From Marasmius tenuissimus (lineage: Eukaryota; Basidiomycota; Agaricomycetes; Agaricales; Marasmiaceae), in NCBI GenBank assembly GCA_029532415.1, contig JAQOTA010000044.1, positions 124,001 to 188,000 on the forward strand: 64,000 nt of DNA. The letters run 5' to 3'. Shown here piece by piece: positions 11,665 through 23,436 of the stretch. The notes under the pieces are model-generated. The model searched no databases, was not told where the DNA came from, and saw only the letters and a list, made by a program, of their open reading frames with translations. The first letter of the stretch is position 1, and each line of letters opens with the position of its first letter. A program made the position numbers and the translations under genes.

Positions 11665-11981
11665 CTGAATTCTCAGTAAGTATAAGAGATTGATTGAACC
11701 GAGACCGAATAGTCGCTTACTTGCCTCTTTGCTGCGAGGATCTTGAAATTTTGGATTGGTGATGGTGGTTCGGAATCAACGCGCGTTCTCAGTCACGCAG
11801 TTTTACTGTTCCCAGCACGTGATTGAGCGCGGCAGGTTTCTCGCGCCGCGACTACGCTTTTTGTGTGGGACCTCAGCATTTGATTATTCAGTGTAGTCAT
11901 GATTATGAGGAGTTTAGATTGCAAACATAAAACCCAGAGACCTAATGATCTGCCAGTGCCTCTCAATCAGGACATGCTGCG
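11665..11981. other. intergenic, MYND promoter and Helitron 3' flank
   Basis: Noncoding sequence between the start of the MYND gene and the end of the Helitron-like ORF. I could not place a Helitron 3' terminus (CTRR with a preceding hairpin) with confidence. Confidence 0.3.
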
Positions 11982-13217
11982 CTAGTTACCTAGCCAGTGG
12001 CGGCGGTGGTCGGAGATAGAATTATCAGTCGTGAATAGATGACTGCTATTTATTGAAGTGAAGGAAAACAGGGTGAATATCAATGACAGGAGATCATGGT
12101 GGAGAGCCAGGTCACGATTATGTTCCTTCAGCCAGAGGAGAGCCCTTCGGACCTTGTCAGGTCGTACGGCCAGTGCTTTTGCTTTTGTTCTGAGCCATTC
12201 CTTGGTGGGTGGTGTGTTTCCGACGAATATCACGCACATCGGGAACTTTAACTCTTCTACTGATGGCGGAAGGATCCTTGCAACTTTGGATGTCTGCTGA
12301 GGGTAGACAATGATGTGCCTTTTCATCCCTTGTTGAGTGATATCAGAGTCTTCTTCTTTGAGCTGAATAGCCCAGCACTTGGCCCGACATCGAGCAATCA
12401 TGGCCTCCTCTACAACTTTTAAGTCCTTCAATTCGGGTGGCACCTCGCGGAGGAACACATGGTTTGCAAGCAATAGAGGCGGAGCCTTCCCCTTCAGTAG
12501 GAACCGATAGCATTCACTGCAAAGCTTGATGAGAGCCTGAGTGTTCTCAGTCTCACCCGTGCCTCCAACAATTTCACGATGATCAATGAGAATGTCCGAG
12601 TCAACATTGTTAAGCTCGGTCAAATGAGGTGCGGTATAGCTTCCACCGAGCCAGTCATCGTCCACCAGCACATCGGGGCACGCGGCATCCCTAGGACGAG
12701 CATCGGGACGTCGAAGTGGGGACAGATCGATAGAATTGAAAGGTATTGATTTACACTCTACTTTCAAGGTGCGTTCGGAACATGACGCACAAGTGACTGT
12801 GGCAAGGGCGTCACTCGATGTCTGCTTCTTGAATATGTTGACAAGCTTGTCTTTTGAAGATTGAGGAACCAATTGTGGCCAGTTCTGCCTGATCTGGTCG
12901 AGTTGTGATTTGGGTTGTTCGAGCTTTTCGCTGCTTGATTGCTGCCCTTTTTTAAGGTGGTCAATATACCTCTTCAGAGATGCACGCAGCTGCCAGATGC
13001 TCATGTCATCGGTGTAACGAATTTCCAGCAGCCCCAACACTCGGTCACTGAGGAGTCTCACGCTATCAGCTGGGCGCCAGACTTCAGACCAACAATGGTT
13101 TCCCTCGAGGATAAAACTTGTCGGCTTGACTTTCATGCAGAGACTATCGCTCAGGCACGCGTAGTGCAGTCTCTTCAATTCTTCATCGAAGGTCGTGCGA
13201 CAGTGACCTCGAATCAT
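11982..13217 (-). mobile_element. Helitron N-terminal fragment (DUF6570-type region)
   Basis: An uninterrupted ORF carries the sequence that precedes the Helitron helicase-like domain in agaricomycete Helitrons. It has a Cys-rich entry (CASCSE, later CSECYRFLLKGKAPPL) and then the conserved block REVPPELKDLKVVEEAMIAR, followed by CRAKCWAIQLKEE, GMKRHIIVYPQ, LPPSVEEL, CVIFVGNTPPTKEWL and KVRRALLWLKEHN. The replication initiator (HUH) and helicase domains are missing; the frame ends at 11982 in unrelated sequence. The first 20-40 residues of the ORF (13217 down to about 13150) are antisense to an F-box tail and probably not part of the element. It is a truncated element without transposition capacity. 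Confidence 0.8.
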
Positions 13218-13779
13218 CTCGCCGAACTGGAGCTACATGGAATCGAGGTGCAAACAGGGATGCATACCATCCTACCCCATATAAACGCTCCCTCTTTCAA
13301 CAAGCTCACTATCTTCTCGTCAGGACCTGACCACACAGCCCTGTCCACCTTCTTCATACACCCGATGAAACTCACCTCTCTGACCACCCAGAAGGTCGAA
13401 ATGACCGTCGATGAGCTCTCCGCTGTCCTGGGAAATTTCCTTCGGTGTAGCTCAAGTCAGCGGGATATCGAACGAGTGTTTGTCTCTTTTCCGCCGGAAG
13501 AATCCCTCGAACAACGGTTTCTCGGTGATACCCAGACTCGAGAGCTTATCGTTTCTGCCCGTCGGCGACTTCGCATCGACGTATACTCCCGATGCTCTTA
13601 TAGATATTCTCGAGGCGAGATGGTGGGTTTCGACAGAGTCAGATGCGAGTGACTCAGCGGCGACACCAACCTCACGGCTCCTTTTCGTCAAATTGGACAA
13701 GGGGGTGAACGATGAACGTTTGGATCAGTTGCGAGTCGAGGGACTTCAGGTTGGGCTATGGGGAGAGTCGAATGAATGA
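13160..13779 (+). pseudogene. 3' fragment of an F-box-like gene
   Basis: This matches the C-terminal LRR-like half of the neighbouring F-box paralogues: HLAELELHGIEVQTGMHTIL, then SFNKLTIFSSGPDHTALST, KVEMTVDELSAVL, a small deletion with frameshift near 13425-13440, then FGVAQVSGISNE and GFSVIPRLESLSFLPVGDFA, ending RLDQLRVEGLQVGLW. The N-terminal CxDCNF motif and F-box are absent. The Helitron fragment lies immediately upstream on the opposite strand, so its insertion or an associated deletion removed the 5' half. Confidence 0.8.
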
Positions 13780-14380
13780 ATGCACGTATGGTATGGTGAG
13801 TTCTGAGTCGTGTTGTTACGTTTCTATCTCGTTTTTACTAACAAGGAGGCTTTTGGCATCTCTATCCCGTAGATCCTGTGTAGTACGGCGGCAGGGCGAA
13901 GCCTGCGAATGAGAAGGCCATAGTCAGGTGTGTATCGTGTGTTTGCAACCAAAATTGAGGTCACGTAGCTGAATAGTTGGAAGGGCTGAACTCTCCTCAT
14001 AAGGAACGAAACGGCGATACAGGATTGTAGAGTCTTGAAAGTAAGTGGAGAAAATTCCTGAACATAGAACGATGCCTACTCGCCAAAGTAGTATCACATA
14101 ATCACATAAGAGGCCCTTCTGTCCTACATAACTTCGCTATTTCTTGTTCAAGTTTTGAATGCTTACTTAGGGGAATAGTTAAGGGGAGTGTCGTGGCACG
14201 ATCGGCGTTGATCTGGCCAATCCGGTCTTGCCGCCATCGACATCACGGGAGTGATCGAGAGTAACGCCTACAACAATCACACCTTAGACCGAAACCACCA
14301 TCATCGCGCGTGAGTTAGTCTGTGTTAAGGATTTTGCCCTACCTCCTTGAAGATTGATCCATAACAATAGAGTTCTAGAT
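13780..14380. other. intergenic between F-box copies
   Basis: No gene seen. This interval carries the 3' flank of the headless F-box copy and the promoter of the next. I could not identify a confident core promoter element. Confidence 0.3.
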
Positions 14381-16212
14381 ATGGCAGAAACGCAAACGAA
14401 TGGATTGCCGCCATCGGCTAGCTTAAAACAGTCAACTCCTACCTCAGCTCGCTGCCCAGACTGCAACTTTGACCTTGGGGCTTCTCAGAACAAAATTCAG
14501 GGGCCGCCAGAGGCAATATATTTATCCTACTCAGCGAATAACGCGCATCTCTCTGGAAAAGAGGAAAAGGTTGTCAAAACCGGCATCGCCGAGGCTATTG
14601 CACAGATATCACTCATAGGCAACAAGATAGAACGGTTGAACGAGATCATAGCCTTGCTTGGGAAGGAAAGGGATAGACTAGAGGAGGTCACCTCAAAATA
14701 CCGTTCCATGCTCCGTCCAGTCTTTCGGTTGCCCCCCGAAGTCTTGGCGAGGATCTTCTCTCCTTCGGTGGATACTCCTGCAGTCGAGGATGCAGATGGG
14801 TTCCGTGGACCACGACCTCCAACATCCCTTAGACCGACAAAGCATCCATGGGTCCTATCCCAGGTTTGTCGGTCGTGGCGCAGCCTGACCCTGAACACCC
14901 CGAGTTTGTGGTCATTTGTTTCTTTCACAATCCCTTCCAACGATGAAGGAGAGCAGCCGCCGGCTGTTTCACCTCCACAATACCGCCGTCTACAACTACA
15001 GCTCCGACGTAGTGCGAGTACTCCTCTCGATATCACTGTCGAGGTTCCTGACCCGAACTCCTCCTCCATCGAACGATTCCTCTCTTTATTATGCTACAAC
15101 TCGCCTCGCTGGAGGCATTTGAGCATCGAGTTGCATGGCGACCGCTTCTTACCATGGATGTCTCCTATCACGGGCCACCTTCAAACTTCACAGTCACTGC
15201 ACGTCAAGCTCATCTGCACAATCCGTACAGATGATTTCGACTGTTTTGAATTTGCTCCCCAATTGCGAAGTATCACCATTTCCGCCGATCGTAGGATTTC
15301 AGCGGCTGTACTGCCCTTCCGTAAGCTCAAACTGCCCCACGAACAAATTACGCACCATTATCAACAGGATATGGAACTCAAGGGTATCTCGAATCAAATT
15401 CTAATCAGAATACTCACCCTATCGCATATAGGACTCGGCCTCCTTGTCAACCTTACATCGTATCGTCTATTACTCCATTCCGAGTCCATAGCCCACTATG
15501 AATTCTTGCTGGACACAGAGATATTTGCGAGCGGCCAGCTGACGGTGACCTTGAAACATCTGGTCGAGTTGGACATGCAAAGTATCAATGTGGCAAGCGG
15601 AATTCACGCTGCGCTGCCCTTTATCAAGATTCCCTCGCTAGAGAAGCTTGCCATTCTCTCATCGGGACCTTCATACACAACACGCCCTCCACCCTCAAAA
15701 AGTGTTCGTTAGTATCGAAGCGTCTGTCTACGAGAGACTAATCGGGACCCGACCATACGACCCTTTCGGCATTCTTCATAAATCCACAGAAGTTAATCTC
15801 TCTGTCAATCCACACGGTCGAAATGCCGCCAAACCAGTTCTGTATCGCCCTTACCCGGCTCACGTCGTTGAATAACCTCTCGTTCGGGGTGGCCCAGATT
15901 GGCGGGATCTCGGACGAGTATATATCCCTCCTCCGTCAAAAACTTACCGGTGGTTTTTCATTGATTCCGAAACTGGAAAGTCTGTCTTTGTTTCCAGTCC
16001 AGAATTTCCCATCCACATATACTCCCGAGACTCTCATCGATGTTTTCGAGGCGAGGTGGCGTGTTTTACCTGAGCGAGACGCTGGGCTAAATACGCTGGG
16101 GATGTCTCACTCGCGGCTTCACTCCGTGAAGCTGGACAATCCAATCGACGATGAACGGTTGGATCAGCTTGGTATTGAGGGACTCCAAGTTGAAGTATGG
16201 AGAGGGAACTAG
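14381..16212 (+). pseudogene. F-box-like protein, copy 1, disrupted by an 80-bp insertion
   Basis: The true ATG is 14381. The N-terminus has the cluster signature CPDCNFDLGASQ..GPPEA, then a coiled segment, then the F-box-like motif LRPVFRLPPEVLARIFS (about residues 110-130) and WVLSQVCRSWRSLTLNTPSL. LRR-like repeats follow. F-box proteins recruit substrates to SCF ubiquitin ligases; the substrate here is unknown. The frame stops at 15710-15712. The expected continuation resumes in another frame at about 15743 (GPDHTTLSAFFINPQKLISL) and runs to the stop at 16210-16212. Between them sits an 80-bp duplication or insertion bounded by ATCGGGACC at 15661-15669 and 15741-15749; 80 is not a multiple of 3. 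Everything else is intact, so the disruption may be recent. A spliced transcript that skips it is not excluded. Confidence 0.8.
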
Positions 16213-16692
16213 AAAAAATGGCGATTGTGAGACATTTTCACATTGTACAGTCCTGCATTTGTTGACCCTGCTTTTTGACTCAGGACTCACGAAGCTGCGC
16301 TTGTGTACGACCGCCGGAATCACCAGTTTCTGATGCACAACGTTAGTCTGGCACATATACAAATTCTAAGGCCAGCTTCCAGTTGTATTATCCGATCCAT
16401 CGTACATAGAATCAATTTTCTGTGACCCTATGTCGATCATGAGTCTGAGGGTTCCTGGTATATATCGACATCCAGGTAATCCGAATCCGAATCCGTTTTA
16501 CAAGCGCTGAGAAAACTACAGAGCGCTGGTGGTGGCACCCATTTGCGTGGGAGTGTACTCCGCTCAAGAAGCGCTCGTAGTACTGGCTTTGTCTTTAGTC
16601 CACCACCATCGCAGGTGAGTTGGTATATATTCTGAACTTTCCTCTTACTCACGCGTTTATTTGGGTACTGATGCTATAAGAAAGTCTTAACA

Positions 16693-18407
16693 ATGTCTCA
16701 GATGTTGTTCAATGCACCGATCAGCTCAGAGTATACAACGAGTCCCTGCCCCGATTGCAACTTCGAGTTTGGAGCCTCACAAAACCGCATCCGAGGACCA
16801 CCGGAAGCTCTATATACTCACTACTCCACAAAGAATGCGTATCCATCCATTGAGGATGAGTCGATGATCAAAAATGTTATCGTCAAGAGTCTTGCACAGA
16901 TCTCGCTGATCAGCAATAAAATCAACCGGTCGAAAGAGATGGCAGGATTGCTGGCAGCGGAGCGATCGAGGATTGACAACGTTATCAAAGAGCATCGTGC
17001 CATGCTCAAGCCGATTCACAGACTTCCACCGGAGCTGCTTACTCGAGTGTTCTTGTTCTCTTCGGACCTTCCTGCGTTCCACATCTCGGGAGGATTCCGT
17101 GGTGACCCTCCTCCAACGTCTTTGAAACCAACAGATCATCACTGGGTTTTATCTTAGGTGCGCCAATCGTGGCGCAGAACAGCATTGAACATCCCGAATT
17201 TATGGTCATTCATCTCGTTCACTTTCCCTTCGGAAGGCGACATTGTCCGATCGATGTCTGCATTGCGTGCCCACTGCCACCGGTTGCAGTTGCAGCTTCA
17301 GCGCAGTGCAAATCAGCCATCGATGTCATTGCCCAAATCCCCGATCTTAACTTCACTCCCATTGAACGACTTTTCTCCCCACTATACTCTTATTCACCCA
17401 ATTGGAGACACCTGCGTCTTGATCTACATGGCGACACGTTTTCGCCATGGATGTCTCCTATCTCGGGTCGTCTCCAGTCGCTAGAATCCCTACACGTCAA
17501 GTTTATCGGTCCAATTCATGGCAGGCACTTTGATTGCTTCCGATTTGCACCGCAGCTGAAGAGCATCGTATTTTCTGCTGACCAAAGGATCTCCTTCGAG
17601 AGAGATTTGGCACCCCAACGGAATGAGGCTCCCATATCAGCAGATTATACACTAATACTATCGATTACAGGATGCTGAAGGACACGGTGTCACGATCGAG
17701 ATTCGAAACAAACTCTTTGTCTTTTTCCATCGCTCTCTCTATCTCCTCCCAGAGCTCAAGACATGTCATCTGTCCCTCCACTCCGAGTCAATCAAACAAT
17801 ATCGGGATTTACAGTGTACACCCACTTTCACGCAGGGCCGCCTCACGGTGACCTCCAAGGAATTGGTCCAGCTGGAACTACACAGTATCGACGGAAAGAG
17901 CGACCTTCACACCGTCTTGCCCTACATACGGGCCCCGTCGCTGACAAAGCTCACCATCCTCTCGTCAGGACCTGATCGCGCACAGCACTCTCCACATTCC
18001 TGTCTCATCCACAAAAATTGACCTTCTTGTCCATCGACAGGGTCGAGATGTCTCCCAGCGAGTTCTCGGCTATCCTCACTCGCCTCACGTCCTTGAAGAA
18101 CCTCTCCTTTGGTGTAGCTCGTGTTGGCGGAATAACGGACGAATATCTGACCTTGCTCCGTCGAGTAGGGCCTGCTACCAGGGGCTTCTTAATAGCTCCC
18201 AAACTATCGAGCCTATCGTTGATTCCTGTCGGCGATTTTGCATCTACGTACACCAACTCGTCTCTCATTGATCTTTTGGAAATCAGATGGAGGGTGCCAT
18301 TACCAGACGCGAGTGATACGGCAGCAATATCGAATTCACCGATTCGTTCCGTAAGACTTGACAAGGGAGCGGATGATGGACGTTTGGACCGGCTCCGTGT
18401 CGAAGGC
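16693..18407 (+). pseudogene. F-box-like protein, copy 2, decayed and fused to copy 3
   Basis: The ATG at 16693 begins the same architecture as copy 1: CPDCNFEFGASQ..GPPEAL, then LPPELLTRVFLFSSDLPAF and HHWVLS. A TAG at 17155-17157 replaces the CAG (Gln) that copies 1 and 3 have in LSQV. A one-base frameshift follows near 17310-17320. The LRR-like half continues in broken frames (about 17320-17680, 17763-17990 and 18018-18400), ending RLDRLRVEG. Directly after that, at about 18408, the sequence jumps into the interior of copy 3 without the usual LQVEVW tail, stop codon or intergenic spacer. Confidence 0.8.
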
Positions 18408-20042
18408 GGTATTATATGCGCACTACTCCAAACAGAACGGGTATCTCTCTGCGCAAGAGGAGACGTTGATAAAGACCGGAATCATCGAGGCCCTCGCTCA
18501 GATATCAGTCATCAACAGTAAGACCGATAGGTTGAGCGCAATGGTGGGCTTACTGGTAGAAGAGAGAGCAAGGTTAGAGGATATCGCTGGAGAGTATTGA
18601 ACCATGCTACGGCCAATCAACTGATTGCCTTCAGAGCTCTCGACGAGAATATTCCTATTCTCTACGGACATCGCTACAGTTGACATTTCAGACAGGTTCC
18701 GAGGGCCACAACCTCCAACTTCATTGGACCCACTGAAGCATCGTTGGGTACTCTCCCAGGTGTGTCAATCCTGGCGCCGACTCGCTCTCGATACCCCAAG
18801 TTTATGGTCGCTCATCTCCTTCACCTTTCCTTCCAACAATAAAGGCAGCTATTCGAAGGCCGTCTTACGCGCCAAGCTTCACCGCCTGCAGCTACAGCTG
18901 CAACGAATCGCGAAGCATCCCATTGATGTTGACACTCAGACCCCTGACCCAAAGTCTACCGCCATTGAACGCTTTCTCTCCCCGCTGTGTTACCATTCAC
19001 CCAATTGGAGACACTTGCACATTGGATTACATGGCAACCTATCTCGCCCCTGGACGTCATCCATTACAGGTCGGCTCCAGTCCTTGGAGTCGCTACACGT
19101 GAAGTTCATTGGTCCTATCTCTGACGACAGCGGGGACTTTGAGTGTCTCCAATACGCACCACAGTTAAAGAGTCTCGTGTTCTCGGCTGATCACAGGATC
19201 TCGGATGCTGTGTGGTATCCCAGGAAACTGAGGCTACCTTATGAACAGATCACTCGATATTTCTGGCAAGATCTAGACCTTGATGGTATGTTGCAATCAG
19301 TCCTGAAAGATATGTCACCATCTCCCATAATGCACTTTACCTCCTCACCGAGCTGGAGTTCTGTCGTCTGTCACTTCATTCCAAATCTGTCATCCGTGAC
19401 CAATCCCTACCAAGCCCGCAAGACCCCTTACATAGCCGCCTCCTAGTGTCCTTCGGACGCTTGGTCGAGCTGAAACCGCTCAATGTGGATGCGGCGGCGC
19501 GGAAGGGAATTCACGTCGTGCTACTATTCATAAGGGCTCCCTCTCTGAACAAGCTCACCATCTCCTCATCGGGTCCTGACCTGACGACACTCTCTACGCT
19601 CTTCATGTATCGACAGCAACTAGTCTCTCTCTCTATACACCGCGTCGAGATGCCACCAGACGACTTCGCCGCTGTGCTCACTCTTCTTCCGTCATTGAGA
19701 GAGCTCTCTTTGGGCGTACCTCAGGTGTACGGAATATCGAACGAATATTTGTCGTTGCTCGGATAGGCTGACCCTTCGTCAGGCTGTTTCTCCGTAGTAC
19801 CTATCCTTCAGATCTTGTTGTTACTCCCTGCCGGCCATTTCCCATCGACATACACCACTGAAGTCCTCGTTAAGGTTCTCAAGGACAGATGCTCAAGGCC
19901 TGCAGCACCAGAGCCAAGGGAATCGGCTGCGGCGATATACTCGCAGCTCATATCCGTGCACCTGGACAAGGATGTAGATAATGAGCGGTTGGACCGACGC
20001 TGTTCTGAGGGTCCTCGTATTGAGGTGTGGGAAGGAGGTTAG
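18408..20042 (+). pseudogene. F-box-like protein, copy 3, headless and decayed
   Basis: The copy begins at LYAHYSKQNGYLSAQEETL, so the start codon and the CxDCNF motif are missing. Two TGA codons (18598-18600 and 18622-18624) fall where Arg occurs in copies 1 and 2, interrupting EYRTMLRPIN and the F-box. The rest of the F-box (LPSELSTRIFLFSTD) and WVLSQVCQSWRRLALDTPSL follow, with LRR-like repeats to about 19440. A frameshift follows, then a TAG at 19764-19766 and the tail to 20042. Several stops are explained by C-to-T change. Confidence 0.8.
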
Positions 20043-20977
20043 GAGGAATTCATGTGATGGTGAGGCCTGATCATGATTGAGACGATACTACACGTTCCTA
20101 CTTGATTTTCAATCTATATCGAGATTGTACAGTATCATTATCTCCATCATATTCAGTGGTCACAAGTAATTGTGTGAAGGACTTGAGTTCCAGATCGAAC
20201 TATACTCATTCTTTACATGGAATGACCAAGTTTCCCGACCTTTGAGGTGGAGATCTCATCGATCAACGTTAAAGGGAGAATCATGAGGTTAGCCGCTTAC
20301 TCACGCCAAGGACTTTGGCTCAGGCCGAGGGCGCTCTGTATGTACTAGGCTACACACTAGCTTCCAAAGCCGGGGCGATTGATCGACTCGGGAGGTAAGT
20401 GCGGGATTTTGTAGTGGGCGTGGGAGAAGAAATGCCCATTCAGGCAATGGGCGCCAGTGTACGACGTTAGCGCCAGTTCGAGCTCTCCCACTTACCACAA
20501 CGTTCAATGACTTGCCTGAAAGGTGAATAATTTCAGTATACGACGTTTATTGAACCACTTATACAACGAGCCTAAAGTCTCAAAGGAATAATACGACAGT
20601 CGATTGCCGCCTTGAGGGCGAAATTTAGTCTCGCAAAAACACAGTATTCAAGGAATTTGCTCTTGCAGGTGCGTTTTTCACATAAATTCTCGTGACTTCC
20701 ATTCCAAAGCTTATAACCGACAGGAAGCATGATTAGATTATGACTCCTTTTCTGTCGCTTCCGAGCCTACAAACAAAATCAAGCATCGGCAGAGAATTCG
20801 AAAGTCGTGGCCCTACGACTCCAGGCGAGTGGCTCTCTCTTGATCACCTCGTCCTCTCAACAAAGGGCACAGAACAAAAACGTGCCAGCGGACTCTGCGC
20901 TTTGAATCTCGAGAACATTCAGAACCAACACCTCAGCACTTTCTTCGCTATCTTCTTCCCAATATCTACCTCCAAAT
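20043..20977. other. intergenic, upstream of the coiled-coil gene
   Basis: No supported gene. An 87-codon open frame at 20740-21003 overlaps the real start of the next gene and has no intron or domain support. The immediate leader (about 20880-20977) is C/T/A-rich, as expected of a fungal 5' leader. Confidence 0.4.
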
Positions 20978-22992
20978 ATGTCTCAATTCGCTCACGCTGC
21001 TGAAGACGACACGATGTATCACTCTGTGTATAGAGACGATGAAGACGTGCAGTCTTTGTCGTTTTCTGTGATTCAGGATTGTCCTGTTGACCAGGACAAT
21101 GCGTCAAGCGATGTGGGTAGTTTTGTTTCTTCTCATTGTCTTGATTCTGACTGCCATTATACAGAACTCATTCGAGTCCAGCTGGACTGGCATATCCGAC
21201 GACGAAGACATTGAGACTGAGACGAGCAGCCCCTCGGAGGGCAAGTTGTCTGCGGGCGATGTGCGTTTGAGGTCTTCGTCGTATTCACAGCACCCTGACT
21301 AGCTACGTAGCTTCCATTGAAGGAAGGGGAAATTCGCGCCATACCTGACAAAGTCGACGCGGAGGAGGACAACTCTCACTGCTCCTGTGGCTCACAGGCT
21401 GGAGGCGACGAGGAGAAAGACCACGGTGGAGTTGAGTTTCTTGGACTGGTACTGGTGTGTGGCGTTTTCCTCGTTCGATCTATCTATATAGAGTGACTCA
21501 CCGTTTCTTCCTGAAGGCCCTTGACGATCTTCCGGATGTACAACACACAGAAGCTATCGTCGGACCTGAGCCTCTGGAAGACGAACCAGCTAATCTCACC
21601 TCGATCAGCACTTCCCTCGCCGCTCTTGATGCGAAAATCGATGCCATCCTCTCATCCATTACCCCTCCCACCCAAGCTCAACCAGACCCACGTATCAAGA
21701 CCCTTGAAAAGCAGCTCGACTCCGTGCAAGGGCTCCTTGCGAATCAGAAAAACTTTGTATCCGAGCTCGAACTCGAACTCGGCGATGCTCTTCGAGACGT
21801 TGAAGAGCGGGACAATGCAATCAAAGAGCACAACAACACCATCTCCATCATGAACGACGACCAACGTGAACGAGAGGCACAGATTCAGGATATGGAGTCG
21901 AAGCTGGCGAAGGCGAACGAGTTGTTGGCGAACGAAGAGAAGAAGCGGAAAGATGTGGAGGAGAAGCTCAAGAAGGGATGCCATGCCAAACGCAAGTCGG
22001 ACGCTCGGGATGGAGGTGTACAGGTTTCACTGGTCAAGTCATCTACGGACGTTCAGGCGCAAGCTGGGGCTGGAGTTGACGTGTCCAATGTTTCGGCCGT
22101 CAGTGACGAGTACTCGTTGCTGTCTGTCAAGTACAAGGAGGCGATGAGGGAGCATGAGACGCAACTCGGGCTCAAGGATGCACGGATTGATGAGCTGGAG
22201 CATCACCTCGAGGAGGTGAAGGCTGACCTACAAGCCTCCCACGACGGGATGGATCGTCTCCGGGCGAAGTTTGAGGCACAGGATGCGGAGGCTGATGCGT
22301 TGGAGGAACAGATGCGCGCCCTCGAAACCGAGAACGAGTTGTTGCGTCACAAGACGGATTCGTTGGAGAACGAGGTTACGCAATTGGAGGGGTTGCTGGA
22401 TCATGCAGTCAAAAGGAGGGACGATCTTGGGGCGGAGTCTCGGGAGCACAGACAGGCTACGTTGGGTTGTCGGAAGGAGGTCGAGCAGCTGAAGTCAGCG
22501 CTGGAGATGAAGTCAGAGGGGATCACAACACTTCGCAAGCAGGCCTCTTCTTTTCAAAACGTTTTTCAACAGCAAGAGATAACGATTGCTGAGCTCACTC
22601 AGAACGCAGAAGATCACAAGGCCGAGACCCAGGCTCTTCGCATCCAATTGGAACGGTCTACTTCTCAACTCACGGATTCCCAGAAAATGTTCAAGTTGTC
22701 GAAGAAGGCCCAGCAGAAGAACTTTGACGCACAGATCGACTCCATGAATCAGGCTCTGGCTGCCGAGAAGGCTCGTTCTCAGGAGATCGCTGACTTGGAG
22801 AAGGCAACCCGAAAGGCTTTGGAGTTGAAGGAGGAGAGCTGCCGGAAAGCTTTTGAGGAGCTTCGGAGAGTCCGTCGCTCTGGCGAGGCGTTGAAGCAGG
22901 AAAAGGAAACTCGGAGCAAGTATTACAACCAACGCGGCGGCCAGGGCGGTCATGGATTCTGGCAGGATAAGACGCACAAGAGCTACAAATGA
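20978..22992 (+). CDS. long coiled-coil protein
   Basis: Four exons join in phase 0: 20978-21112, 21165-21260, 21311-21454 and 21517-22992, giving about 616 aa. Exons 1-3 encode an acidic, low-complexity N-terminus (DDEDIETETSS, AEEDNSHCSCG). Exon 4 is an almost continuous coiled coil of about 430 residues, rich in Glu, Lys, Leu and Gln with heptad spacing, broken by a short Gly/Ser/Val linker (about 22020-22110). It ends in a Gly/Gln tail (YYNQRGGQGGHGFW). Myosin- or golgin-like coils score against everything, so no orthology can be claimed; a scaffold or tether role is only a guess. The gene is intact, unlike its F-box neighbours, and no mobile element lies inside it. Confidence 0.85.
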
Positions 22993-23436
22993 TGGGACGG
23001 TGTGCCATCCATCAACCGGCCGTTCAGCTACTGTATGCTTCGAGGTGGAAAACCCCTCATTTCATTCGATTCTCGTTACCCGTTACTGATCCCGTATAAT
23101 TCACATACTTATTGTATCTTCTCGTTACACTTACCCTGGTTACTTTCTTCATATAATCTGTCACTCACAACTACCTCTTGCTTTCTATGCCAATTCATGC
23201 TGTGTCTTTCCAACATCTTAATTCGCGCTCAGGCCGGTATGTGGGTCCTTGTGGATCCTGGGAATTTTTGTTGTTGCGTAATCGGGACCTCGGGCACCCT
23301 TGCTCTTGACTACCGTGTACCTAAAACCAACCTTGCGAATGAGACCGCATGCTTCCAGTACTCATGTCGCTACCCTTCCAATCTTCCCAAACTCAACTAT
23401 TCTGTCGTACCTGTAAGTCATCAACAATACCTCTAC

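Noticed and set aside
12058..12300. Plus-strand ORF inside the Helitron fragment
   Set aside because: Antisense shadow of the conserved DUF6570-type coding block.
21652..22977. Several long antisense frames across the coiled-coil gene
   Set aside because: They are shadows of the GA-rich codon usage of a long coiled coil; splice sites and frame fit only the plus strand.
23002..23436. Extending the F-box/LRR-like protein upstream to 23002
   Set aside because: The extra codons cover the 3' flank of the coiled-coil gene and a promoter-like region, with Cys/Phe/Leu-rich, noncoding-like composition.
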